From contig JAQGDQ010001053.1 of NCBI GenBank assembly GCA_030141605.1, positions 1 through 64,000 of the forward strand: a stretch of 64,000 bases of DNA, read 5' to 3'. The stretch's first letter is position 1. Each line of letters begins with the position of its first letter. This stretch comes from Tubiluchus corallicola (Eukaryota; Priapulida; Priapulimorpha; Priapulimorphida; Tubiluchidae). The notes below the pieces were generated by a model. It made no database searches. It had not been told where the DNA came from and worked only from the letters and a program-made list of their open reading frames with translations. The position numbers and the translations under genes are program-made. Below, piece after piece: positions 12,558 to 23,700 of this stretch.

Positions 12558-12790
12558 TTGACGTGTTGAAATATGTGCTAATTTGGTTTACTATAAATAG
12601 CAAAATAGTGATAAATTTGTAAAGAATATTTTTATTGACAAACAAAGGATAGCTCTTCTGGTTTATTTAGAAAGTTTGCAACAAGTTTACTTGAAGCTTT
12701 GTACATGCCACTAAAACATATGATGAGCAAAAATATATTCAAGACGGGTGCAGACGAGTTAGTGGGTGGCTCTGTCCGAGGAGGGCCCGA
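12558..12790. repeat. Dispersed repeat, also at 23750-23960
   Basis: The two segments share AATATGTGCTAATTTGGTTT and then, with gaps, TATTTTTATTGACAAACAAA and TTTGCAACAAGTTTACTT-like stretches. It is probably a degraded transposon; class unknown. Confidence 0.55.
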
Positions 12791-13084
12791 CAATTTCGTT
12801 GGCTTTCTCTCCCAAAAAAGTCGTAAGTATTGTAAAAAGGGGATTTATTGTCAATAATAAAAAAACAAAATAATAACATTTAACAAAGCACAAAGTCATG
12901 CCAAAGTTTACACAGAGATTTATACATATGTTAGCAAGAACAATGTGGAACATTGGTATGTCGTATGCTTCGTATATCTAGTCACTGCATCGTTTTTAGC
13001 TATAAGCTCAGTGCCGGAGGCTCTATTATAGGTAGTTTTATTCGAATCAAAAATATTTTAACGCTCTTCCTCAACCTCATCCAC

Positions 13085-13600
13085 ACAGGGGCGTATTTAG
13101 AAAAAGGGCGTTTATGGAAAGCACTAGCACTGAAATTGCACCACATTGCAAACACCTGACATCAATCTATTTTTAATTTAATTTATTCTTTTCAAATATA
13201 GCCAGAGATTTTTGTATTAAGACATAGAATGAACTATTGAAAAAAGAAGAAGAAATGGATAAGCGAATTGATGAATAAATTTGTGAGGTAAATGTGTGAT
13301 AAGAATGAGATGATATACAACCAAATGCAACTCCCCTTGTTTAAATAACAGTTTATTAGCGTTTTTATAACCGTTGTTCAAGTTTATATGTATAAGATTA
13401 AGTACTAACGTGTTATGCTTCTCACACACATAAAAGGGCGTATCATCCATTTGAAGAATGTTCATTTTTTGAGAAATTGCCGAGTGGCGCCCTTTTTCAA
13501 GTGCAGCCCATGGTACCTGCCAAAACTGCCATTCCCTAGATGCCGCCGCCTTCACAACCTCTCCCACCTCCGGGCAACCCTTGCCCTCGAAGTCTTTGAT
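13085..13600. mobile_element. Candidate non-autonomous DNA transposon remnant
   Basis: Begins CAGGGGCGTATTTAGAAAAA, the same kind of end as the block at 21829 (CAGGGGCGTATTCAG). The internal AAAAAGGGCGCC near 13500 looks like a related terminal sequence. No clean target duplication was found. Confidence 0.3.
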
Positions 13601-13769
13601 TTTTTATTATAAGCTTAACTAGATAATTAATTAAAGTAGACTGTAAGCAACTTGTTTATTAGCAGTCCAATAATGGAAGGATTTGCTGTTTTCAACAGTT
13701 AGTTCAACTTTAAAGAGTTTCTGCTTTGCAGCTGTTTATACCTGTAATTTCCCAGCTAATATTTTTCCT

Positions 13770-14250
13770 AAAAAACTCGTTTCACAGAGAAAACAATATG
13801 CCAGATATATTTTTTAAACAAAAAGAGAAATATTTCGGTTTCGTTTTTAATGCTCTGCTCTGATATTATCTTGGTAAATTTCCACTGCTGTTTGATGTTT
13901 TTCCACTTCTAATGTCTGATGTTTACCCCTAATATGTACCAATGAGATAAAAACGTAATCTCTTAGGAAACCCAATAAAAACAATATTCCAGAAATATGT
14001 TTTAAACAGAAAGAGAAAAATTTTGGTTTCGTTTGTAATGTTCTGCTCTGATGTCATCTCGGTAAATTTCCACTGCTGTTTTTCCACGTCGAATGTCTGA
14101 TGTTTACCCCTAATGTGTACAAATGAGATAAAAGAGTAACCTCTTAGTAAACCCAATAATTTCTTTTAGCAAACACCAGTAGAATGGCGAACTCGAATGT
14201 TTTATGTTTACCCTTAATGTGTACTAATGAGATAAAACACAGTTGGTTAC
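13770..14250. repeat. Degenerate tandem duplication, unit about 188 bp
   Basis: Two long units (about 13785-13970 and 13975-14160) share TCTGCTCTGAT, AAATTTCCACTGCTGTTT and GTCTGATGTTTACCCCTAAT. A third partial unit follows at 14190-14245 and carries a signal-peptide exon relic. Confidence 0.6.
14168..14187 (-). pseudogene. Relic fragment of a signal-peptide exon
   Basis: A short minus-strand stretch encoding A-I-L-L-V-F-A, nearly identical to the leader exons at 14466 and 55986, sits inside a duplicated block (13770-14250). It has no ATG in frame and no donor. Confidence 0.45.
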
Positions 14251-14415
14251 CTATACTTTGGACGCAATGTCATAGCGTCCTCTAAGCCATAAGCAGTTGC
14301 AGTAAACAATAAACCGCCAGATTTAGTAAAAGCATTACTATTATTCCACACAATATTTTTATCTAAAAGTATCAAAAGTATTACTTTATACTGCCTAAAA
14401 CAGCTTAATTAAAAA

Positions 14416-14466
14416 CTAAGAAGCAGCAAATACCAGTAGAATGGCTACTGCTGCAGTGAGTGACAT
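14416..14466 (-). pseudogene. Copy-1 signal-peptide exon that has lost its splice donor
   Basis: The ATG at 14466 opens the same leader as gene B exon 1 (M-S-L-T-A-A-V-A-I-L-L-V-F-A), but the frame runs A-S-stop. Compared with copy 2, 42 bases including the GTAAGT donor are missing; the sequence jumps from the leader to the intron-side block that in copy 2 begins just after 55914. The TATA box (14547-14554) and 5' leader are still conserved. As it stands this transcript would encode only a 16-residue peptide. Confidence 0.7.
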
Positions 14467-14546
14467 CTTACTTCTGGATCTGACGCCTGCTTAAAACTTT
14501 GTCGTTGATCTGTGACTACTATAATTTTGTTAATAGGACGGCTGCC

Positions 14547-14554
14547 TTTTTATA
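14547..14554 (-). promoter_or_regulatory. TATA box upstream of the broken copy-1 leader exon
   Basis: Minus-strand TATAAAAA in the same context as gene B's TATA box at 56067, about 80 bases upstream of the ATG at 14466. Confidence 0.5.
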
Positions 14555-16522
14555 GCAGTCTCAAAAACTGTGCCTGAGAGCGTAAATTTACCAAAACTTT
14601 ACCAGTCAATTAAACGATAAGAACGTACGCAGGTGAAAATGATAATGAAAACATTAGGAAAAGATCGGGCTAATAATAGTTTCTTTGGCAAATAAGTGAA
14701 ACACAAGTCATCTTCTCACGCACTGGGCTAGGTCTTTATTTTCATCATAATCTGATCGTGAATGACACTTAACAAACATACTTGATGGCTTAAACGCAAA
14801 GAATTACTTAGCGTAAATTCCCGATGTACATGCAGTGAGTGCGTGTACTTACTTATATCAATAAACGATCAATCAATGATTAATAATAGTGGTAGAGAAG
14901 ACTAAATAACCTTGACTTTGTAAAAAAAAGTCAGCTCACATTTATTCTAGTGTAATTTACACTAAGCTAATGAACAGGCAGTTGCAATCACATTGTTTAA
15001 GTGAATGAGTACAAATACATTCTTTGAATGCACATCTTAGTGTGGGATCACTTAAGCTTGGGGATGTTGTTGTTGGTGGTGGGAGTGATGTTGCTGCCAT
15101 TGTTGCTACTGCTGCTGTTGCTGTCTAGTATGCTGTTTTGTTGCTGTTGCTGTCATTGTTGATTTTGTTGCCACATTTAACTTTGAAAGTTATAGGGTGA
15201 ATGGGGGCCATTTTGTGTATGGAAAAAATTTCTGCTTTGGAATAAAAAAAGGAAATTTTTTTCATTAAAACAGGAATGCGGAATGACAATAACCTGAAGC
15301 AGTCAAATAAAAACGCTTCGACAGGACTAATTCAATGGTATTAGTTATGTCCAGATAGGATTACCTTTTACCTCACCATGAGGGGAAAAACTTTCACTGT
15401 GTGTCACAGAGACAAATAGGCCTGCTTCTGGAATTGAAATGAAGTTGCTTGTAACGCATCAGATGAAAGATCTCCATGAGGCGGACTGAGTGGTAAAATT
15501 TGAAAGGAGATTAGTTGATCTTTGATACTTGGTTGCAGATTGGCTATGGTTTGGTTTGGTAACCAAACAAGGCAAATTCAATAAATTCAAAATGATGGCT
15601 TTCAAACAAAATGCTTACGACATTTCACGATCAAACACTGTAAATGTTCTTTGCAAAGAATGATTGTCAACTTGTTTGTTTTTAAAGTTAGTTTGATTTT
15701 TATACACAATAATATTACCGAACTAATATCATTGACTTCATAAATTACCTTTATGAACAAATACTGAATAAATGACATAAAAGCGAAACTCTTACGTAAC
15801 AACTCTGGTTTAATGCAAACGTAATCCATTTTGTGGATTTTGCCCTAGGGAAAAACTTATGTGCTTAATAAAAAGTTAATATTTGCTCTCTGCAGGCTGT
15901 CAGGCTCTCGTTTGCTAAAGCTAAAACGGAATGGAAATGGAATTTTTAGTGTATCGATAATAAACCTTTTCTCAGTTACAGCGATTGATGTTGATTGTTA
16001 AAAGGTCAAAGATTAGACGTGTACCTTACAAATCATTTATGTACACTTGACAACACCTAGCATTCTAAGCTCTTGTGATAGTAACAGTTTTAACAGCTGG
16101 CTGGAACCTTGCCTAGTTCATTTTTTCTTGTTCCCAAACAAGATCCTGCTATTAAATCACTCTACGCAAATTAGGCAAATTCCACTTAAAAGAACAGAAG
16201 TAACTGAACTGACAAAGGCAGACGGCTTTCCTTTACCCACATGTCATGTGACAGTTATAGTTAAGACAGTGCAAAAAACTTGTGACCTACAGCAACAGCA
16301 AAGGCTTACAATGTCCAAGCCAAAATTAAATGAACTATAATATACACGAATAAAGCCACTAAGCCACTAAGCCACTGTGTGGGTGATACATTCTTGCAGC
16401 ATAAGGTGATGTGGACGAATGTTAGCATTTTATTCTTTTATTAAATGCTTTAACGAAGCACCTATGAGTTTCCAAATCTTTAATTAAAAAAATAGTGCAC
16501 TTTTCATACGTCATATGTGTTA
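14555..16522. other. Intergenic region between divergent promoters of gene A and gene E
   Basis: Conserved in copy 2 (56075-57830). It contains a GTTGCT-rich low-complexity patch (15066-15171). A small minus-strand frame starting MDYVCIKPEL and ending at a GTAAGA donor (near 15829) is retained in both copies, but no partner exon is evident. Confidence 0.45.
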
Positions 16523-16531
16523 TTTATATAA
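16523..16531 (+). promoter_or_regulatory. Candidate TATA box of gene E
   Basis: TTTATATAA about 250 bases upstream of the ATG at 16777. The intervening open stretch is probably 5' UTR or an unseen leader. No further support. Confidence 0.3.
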
Positions 16532-16776
16532 CCTACTTATTCCTGTAGTGAAAAAGGACATCAATTTACAGAAAATCTGAGGAAGTGTGGTATCACTCCA
16601 CTGAAAGTTCGATCATCTACAGGAAGTATAGCAGCACACATCTTCCTGTTGCAGCGTGTGCTGGAATGTTCCAGGGAGTTTACATCAGCGTTGTGGGAAG
16701 GATTATGGAGCATTTGACAAGCAATAGAAGTGAAGAATATCTAACATACCACATTCAGGAGAAAATGACTTAGAAA

Positions 16777-17127
16777 ATGATCAGTTTTGCAAGGATGAAG
16801 CTTCTCTTGGTTCTTGCTACGTTGTGCGCATGCTCAGATGCTGTGGAAAGAGCCAGACCAACTTATAGGCGATTTGCTGGTGAAGATTTCATAACAGAAG
16901 AAAATTTTGATCCTCATGGTATAAGTCAAGTGGCAGTTGGTTATGAGCCTCCCGTAAGTAAAATTACTGATTAACAATGTGATTTTATTTGTCTAATTTT
17001 TTAACATATAATTTCTTAAATTTGGCATTGATTTCCATTAGTAGCATGTAGCTTGATAAAAAGTTCAGAGACAAACAAACTAAAAACAATCGACTTTTCA
17101 GTGCAGATATGTGGTGTTTTCTACCCT

Positions 17128-17166
<39 letters not shown>

Positions 17167-17328
17167 CTGTTTCTCTCTCTCTTTCTCTTTCCTCCTCCCT
17201 CCCTCTCACTTTTTTCTTTCTTTTTTCTCTCTCTTTCTTTTTCTTTCTCTTTCTTCCTCCCCCTTCTCTCTCTCTCTGACTTTCTATTTCTCTCTCCGTC
17301 CCCCTCTTTCTCCCTCCCTCTCTCTCTC

Positions 17329-17361
<33 letters not shown>

Positions 17362-19123
17362 TCCTTCCTTATTAAACCTCTTTTGCTTGCATAAATCACC
17401 TACTACACCTCGTTGTTTCCTTCAGTGGAACTTGTATGATAACGGACGTAGATGTAGCTTCAATACGGACTGCAAAAGTGCTTGCTGCGTGAGAAGGGAG
17501 GGTATTTATACGTGTCAACCAATGGCTAAGGAAAGAGAGCCTTGCAGCACGGCACCTCTAAAAGGAGGGAGATATCACGAGTATTGTCCGTGTGAGGAGG
17601 ACACCGGAAATAGACCAGGTAAACATTATAATTGCTTGATTTTTCCCGTCATTTGTGATTCTGTACTGAAAGAATCCTGTATTTTTACAGCTAATCTCAA
17701 TGATGGTAAAATACAAATTTCCACACTTTTGTGAATTTAGATCTTGGGAGCTTTTTGCATTCGATTTCAAGGTCAAATTTTAATAAGTTTACATAGTGAC
17801 ATTATAAACATTTACATTTACTGTAGATTTCGCCTACATAATAACCCTAATAATCCCGCAAATGTACATTTCAGTTGCGTAATAACGCAAAGATTAATGA
17901 CGGAAACGTTTCAAAAATAAGTTAAAACAATTGAGATACTTTATGTCAAGAAAAATCAGCGCAATAATCTTCCATATAAGTGGGTTAACTTGACTATTTA
18001 CAGCACAGGCAAAGAGCAAACATGTGACTACCAGGTAACAGCCTGAAAGCGTGTCTTGAAGATAAAAGGTTTACATTGCTGCCACAGATGGCGCCACATA
18101 CAAAAATATTATAAGCAAAGTTAAAAAATGCAGCTAAGTTTGAGTGAGCGGCAATACGAGACTTGCTGAGTACTAATTAGCCAGCATAATCCCAAAACAA
18201 CTTCTTCCCAACCAGCTCTAAGCCTTTCAGTGAGTTCCAGGGACAAATTAGCACAAGAGCATCCATCAATAATGAGCTTCATCAGCTTCCAGGGAAAGTG
18301 AGTAAAATTGTCTTTCCCTTTCCCCACACTGCTGAAATATATAGATTCACCTTGTAAAATATTTGTGTGTAAAAATCAATTTCTTATGTCTTGTGTCTCA
18401 TACGCGTGGCTTCTAGCTGTGAGCCCAAGTCCACTGTCAACTCCAAAACAAAGAAACTTTTACCTACAATAAGTGTAAGATTATTATACTCTTTCAACTT
18501 TTTTCATGTCTCAAGTGCAGAAAAAGAGGTGGGCGACCAGATTCCGAGATAAAATGTCGTCGTTCACATGGCCGTAAACGTCCTAAAAAATCAAAACGTC
18601 ATTTTTCCAATTTAACTAAAAAAACTACCTAGTGTATAGCAAAGTTTTATGCAAATAAAGTTAGTTTACATTATGTAACAGTTTACCTGTATTACACACA
18701 GTCTGGACAATGACACGTGTTCCCTTCTTTTACAGATTACAATGGCAGCAAGATCCTCCAGTGTATTGAGTGGGACAGTGATATTATACTGAGGAGTTAT
18801 TTCATCAAAAGCTTGATATTTTACTACCTCTTACTTGTGAAAAAACTACCTAGTGTATAGCAAAGTTTTATGCAAATAAAGTTAGTTTACATTATGTAAC
18901 AGTTTACCTGTATTACACACAGTCTGGACAATGACACGTGTTCCCTTCTTTTACAGACTACAATGGCAGCAAGATCCTACAGCGTATTGACTGGGACAGT
19001 GATATTATACTGATGAGTTATTTCATCCAAAGCTTGATATTTTACTACCTGTTACAAAGTTTTAAGCTAAAATTGCAAAGTTATCTTAATACTGAATTTA
19101 CTTTTAAATATGTAATTATGTAA
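16777..19123 (+). CDS. Gene E: secreted Cys-rich ligand, Dickkopf/prokineticin (colipase-fold)-like
   Basis: Exons: 16777-16953 (phase 0 end), 17426-17618 (phase 1 end), then either 18736-18860 or 18957-19123. The first encodes a hydrophobic leader (best start may be the second Met at 16795, M-K-L-L-L-V-L-A-T-L-C-A-C) plus a basic propeptide. The second holds the Cys core C-x5-C-x3-CC-x8-C-x8-C-x14-C-P-C, close to the C...C..CC...C...C...C.C pattern of Dickkopf C-terminal domains and prokineticins. Products are about 164 aa with the first terminal exon and 179 aa with the second. Members of this fold are extracellular ligands, Dickkopf for LRP5/6 and prokineticin for GPCRs; which applies here is unknown. 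An AATAAA lies at 19291. The gene is absent from copy 2. Confidence 0.68.
17127..17370. repeat. CT-rich microsatellite in gene E intron 1
   Basis: Imperfect TC/TTTC/CCCTC runs ending about 55 bases before the exon-2 acceptor. It may act as an oversized polypyrimidine tract. Long open frames of Ser/Leu here are artefacts. Confidence 0.85.
18620..19060. repeat. Tandem duplication of gene E terminal exon, period 221 bp
   Basis: The block AAAAACTACCTAGTGTATAG through the exon is present twice (about 18620-18838 and 18840-19060). Both copies keep the polypyrimidine tract and acceptor. Confidence 0.85.
18736..18860 (+). CDS. Gene E terminal exon, version a (keeps Cys)
   Basis: Acceptor TTTTACAG and phase-1 start give D-Y-N-G-S-K-I-L-Q-C-I-E-W-D-S-D-I-I-L, then a hydrophobic stretch; the frame ends at TAG 18858-18860, which lies inside the next repeat unit. 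The Cys would supply another cysteine of the Cys core. It is the first of two copies of a 221-bp tandem duplication. Confidence 0.55.
18957..19123 (+). CDS. Gene E terminal exon, version b (Cys changed to Arg)
   Basis: Same acceptor and sequence as version a but with I-L-Q-R-I-D-W and a longer C-terminus ending at TAA 19121-19123. AATAAA follows at 19291. Loss of the cysteine would change the disulfide set, so a and b may be alternative ends or b may be decaying. Confidence 0.5.
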
Positions 19124-19290
19124 AACTGTTTTCGTCATTTGTATAATAGGATCTTTCTAACGATTCTTTAGAGAAACATGAGCTACACATAGATCAGTAA
19201 TGTATACATTAAGTAATTACATGATAACTGTTGTATTACTAACCTGCGTTAGTGTTTGTTATATCTCCTGCAAAAATTTAACTTAATTTT

Positions 19291-19296
19291 AATAAA
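19291..19296 (+). terminator. Polyadenylation signal of gene E
   Basis: AATAAA, 168 bases after the stop codon of terminal exon b. Confidence 0.5.
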
Positions 19297-19299
19297 GAT

Positions 19300-20587
19300 T
19301 TGCATATTACTGTCAGTTTACAACCTACAGCTCAGTCGAGACATTTTCTTTAAGTATTTCTTGCCACATCTACAGATCCCATCTCATACGCTGATGGTTT
19401 ATAATGAAAAGGTGTAGTGAATGTTCAAATGATGTTTAGAGAAAGAAGCATTTGAGATGGCTTTGCCTGTTAGACATCTTGTTTACAGGAAGTCATGATG
19501 GTAATTGAAAGCCATATTTTGCCAACTGAAAACAAAAATAACGTGTTATGGGTGTCAGAAGAAGAGATCAGAGTTCATGAAAAACACGTGATAATTATAG
19601 ATAACTAGAAACAGTAATTTCAGTTTATTTACTTCACTTCAATGGCACATCATAGTAGCATACATTTTACATACACGTACATCATGATATAATGTTAAGC
19701 TGTTTTAACATATAAATTTTAACACTTATAGGTATAATGATTTGAATTTATATTAGTCTATGACACTGTAGCAGTTTAAGAAACATATTATAGTTTTGTA
19801 AGAACTGCTGAATGTAAAATAGAAACGAGGAGGTAAATCTATTTACAAGGGTAAATACAGAGATAGAAATAAGTAAAAAATATTTTGGCTAAAATAAGAA
19901 AAGAACAGATGTAAGAATTACAGTTACTATGACAGCATCGACATGCAAGCATGTGTGGCAATGAGCTCAATATTGATAAATATTAATTACCAATTAGTAT
20001 CAAAATAAGCTGGCTAGCACGTCCTGTTATGGCTGATGGTAATTAAACTTAAAACTAAATTTAATAAATAATAATGCAATTGTTTTACAGATCATGATAG
20101 GGCAAATGGAAGAAAATCTGTGACATATTGTAATATTGTAAGAGTTGAAGACTGAGATTTGTTGTTTAAATATTTTTTATAACAGAAGAGCTAAATTATA
20201 ACTGACTTGTCCAAATTATTCCACATAAGTGACCCCATGAACTCTTTCATAGTGGTTACAAAAAGCCTAGCAATAATCAAACTATAGAGCTTTTGCCATA
20301 TGAATAAAGGATGCATTGACCTCTGCACTGGAGAATCGCCTCCTCTTTTTGTTATTCTGAACTAAATGCACCCTGTTTTTAGAAAACACATTGCTAGTAG
20401 ACAATTATTCTTAAAGCCTACTTAGGGCAAAAAGTTGTAACCAGTTTCAATTTTCCACTACAATACGTGTGTTGTTATAGGATTATATTTTTATAATTGT
20501 TTTAATCTCAAAGTAAACAAATCACCTATTTTTGCTCCTTTAATTTAGCTAATAAATAATATACAGATAGGTAACATTCAAAGGTAA
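19300..20587. other. Intergenic between converging genes E and D
   Basis: AT-rich with no supported exon, element or structured repeat seen. Confidence 0.5.
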
Positions 20588-20771
20588 TTAGCTAACATTT
20601 GCATATAAATGAACTGAAGTAGGTTTAGCACGTGGAGATAGATCTGGTTCTTCATAAACCGCTGACGTGTCAGCTGCACTGCTGCCACCTGTTGGACGTG
20701 AAATAAAACTGTAACTGTTGTTGCTTGAAGGCTGATCCTGTATGACATAATAACCATTCTCTTCTTGGAAT
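20588..20771 (-). CDS. Gene D: cytoplasmic tail exon with four tyrosine motifs
   Basis: Phase-2 start, 60 residues, TAA. The tyrosine motifs are Y-Y-V-I, Y-S-F-I, Y-E-E-P and Y-A-N-V near the C-terminus, with spacing and composition typical of SH2-binding tails. None is a strict ITIM; the YxxI/V forms are ITIM/ITAM-like. The kinase partners cannot be seen here. Confidence 0.75.
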
Positions 20772-23700
20772 CTACGAAAAATAAGAGTAGCTTCATCAGT
20801 GACAACAATATGATAACAACAAAACAATAAAAGCAACATCAACGACAATGACAATGTTGACAACAAGAACAAGAACAACAACACCTATAACTACTACTAC
20901 GACTGCAGCTACTACTACTACTGCTACTACTGCTGCCACTACTACTACGACGACGACAACGACGACGACGACGACGACGACAACTACGACTGCTACTACT
21001 ACGACGACAACAAAAACCAGATGACAGCAATAATAACAATGACGATGACGCCAACAACAAGAACAACAATGATGATGATGACAACACCGCCACCAACAAA
21101 AACTACTACTACTACTACTACAATGACGATGACGATGACAACTACGACTGCTACTACTATGACAACGGCAACGACAACAATGACCAGAACGACAGCAACA
21201 ACAATGACAGCAATAATAACAACAACAGAAATAAGACGGCTATTTCTTAAACGTTGCAAACAATTGTTGAGGGCATAACTTATAAAAATTTCAAGCTCGA
21301 CCTGTTACTTGAAGGTACAGTATTACTATACTTTCTTAAACATAACACATTTCTGATCACAATTTTCTGTTTTGAATTCAAGTAATAATAAGTTTTACTG
21401 TGATTGCCTAACGTGACGTTTGATTTGATCATACTGTTTATTTCAGGTTAATTGGATGAATCGGTAGAAGAAATCAAAATTTATTTGTGAACTCAAAGTT
21501 TTGTAATTTTATTTTATTAACAGAAATAAAGACTTGGACACCATCAAGATTTTACGGAATTTCGCTATTCACTGCAACACTCTTAGTTCAAGTTGATTCT
21601 CGGAACGATACGAGAACTTTGTTCACACTACCCAATTCCTTTGTTGAATGCCGTACAAAAATCTCTAAAAACTTGACCAAAATTTTCACGTCTGCTTGGA
21701 CAAATAAAAACTTACCTTTGCTGAACGTGACCTGCATTGTTTGATAACACGTCTGGAATAGAAATAACAATTATATTTTAAATTACGTAAAATATTATGA
21801 TATTAAATTCCGTAAATGGCATTGCAGGGGCGTATTCAGATTCTAAAGTTAGGGGGAGCAAGCACATAAAGAAGCCGCCACGGCATATACCAAACAATTT
21901 TTAATGCACCGATTATAAATTTTATTTTTGTGTATAAAATCAAAACACGAGAAAGATACAGTTTTCAATGAAGTACTTAATTGTTATTTTATATTTAAAA
22001 TTAAAATACAATTATAAGTTTACAGTAAACTCATCAATGTAATAAAATCTTGTGTTATTTAATTATTTTGGTCTTAAATGTATAATTGAAATAAAACGAA
22101 ACAATGTGAAAAAATGGATCATAAATGTACTGCAACAGTCTACTTTAGCAAAGAAATCTATAATTTCATTACTCCACTACAGTATCAATTCTCTTTCAAT
22201 GAAGAGCATCTCCCAGACATTCTTTTCTCTCCTATTACAGAACGAGGGAAGCCCTTTATCTGTTTAACCGACTAAAAGATCGTTCAGCAACTGCACAAGT
22301 GAAATGAAGAATTAAAGAATAGTTAAAAAGGCGCCAATTTGAAGAAAAACGTTCTAGGCAAGCGGTTGCTCTCCTTGCTTCCCCACTAGCTACGCCAGAG
22401 TACAACCTCTGCAATTAAGTTTGGGGAAATCGCAAGAAATACAAGAAATATCATTTTCGCTCTACTTACTTTTAAAGCAACAGAGTTTCATTCTGTAAAC
22501 AACAGCAATTACAATAGAGAAAACAACTGATGATAGAAAGGCACCAATCAGCACACCTAAAGTCATTGATACAGCTACTGACACTGGAAAAAAGTTCACG
22601 TATTGGAATGTTATAATTATATATATATATATGATAGATAGAAGAATGGATGGATGGATGGGTGGATGGATGGATGGGTGGATGGATGGATGGATGGATG
22701 GATGGGTGGATGGATGGATGGATGGATGGATGGATGGATGGATGGATGGATGGATGGATGGATGGATGGATGGGTGGATGGATGGATGGACGGATGGACG
22801 GACAGACAGACAGCTAGATAGATAGATAGATAGATACATACATAGATGTATAGATAGATAGATAGATAGATAACCCGCAACACAATTGTTATTATTCACT
22901 CCTACTTTTGACTGCAACTTCTCCTTTTGACAGGGGCATCGTGCACCCAAAAAAAGGCTTTTGATGTGTGCCGAGTTAGAAAATTTGTGTAACCATTATC
23001 AGGGCCACATTATCTTATAGCAGTGGTTCCCAAAGTAGGGATAAATTACCCCCCGGGGTAATATGTTTTTTTTTGGGGGGGGGAATGGCACCCCTCTGAA
23101 AATTTTTAAAACTTCGCTCGGAATGCATTTTAAGTAGTTTTCTTCTTGAAGAGACTGCCTCCGGCAGGCAACACTGTGTCATGGGGTCCATCATTCGCAC
23201 GTTCCCATGATCTCTGGTGCGATCCCGGGGAGAAGTCAAAGTTCACAATTGTTTCTTTGGTTTCTTCTCTATGGACATTTCTGCACAGAGTTTAGAGTTT
23301 AGAGAAAGCTAGGCCCCGGATTGAGAAACTGGCGTCCGAAAAACAGGCTCATCCGTCCCACTAACTGAGATTTTGTTGTTGTCATTCATTTCTTCTTGTT
23401 TTCGTTTGTTCGAGTAATAATTACTCGAACGAACCTGCTCACTCAGTAATGAGCAGGTTCAGTAATTGTAATTCTTGTTTTGGCAACAATACAACAACAA
23501 CACCTGGAAATTTATTTATGTCACGAGCAAACATAAATAATTTTGCTTGCTTGTGGCATATACGTGTGTTTACTTTTTGAGTTGAAGTAGTACTAGGTGG
23601 GGGGTAATGGACACGACCGGGTTTCCCGATTTGGGTAGCGGTCCGAGAAAGTTTGGGAACCACTGTCTTATAGGTTAGTATAGACTGCAGCCTAGGCATG

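Larger units (their letters stand above)
1..16250. repeat. Tandem duplication, copy 1 (main block)
   Basis: From base 1 this block aligns in the same orientation with about 32030-57830, with long stretches that look about 93-97% identical (for example 1890-2150 with 33590-33830). Copy-specific insertions and deletions interrupt it, above all 44-55.7 kb in copy 2. It contains gene A. Confidence 0.85.

Noticed and set aside
15602-15829. Minus-strand MDYVCIKPEL frame with a GTAAGA donor, conserved in both copies
   Set aside because: Conservation is no higher than the flanking noncoding sequence and no partner exon was found; left as a note in the intergenic entry.
17111-17734. A 207-codon open frame beginning with Ser/Leu repeats
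   Set aside because: The first half is the CT microsatellite; only 17426-17618 is a real exon, with its own acceptor.
22462-22950. Open frame with repeated Ser-Ile-His-Pro
   Set aside because: Shadow of the GGAT microsatellite; only the transmembrane exon 22583-22470 within it is supported.
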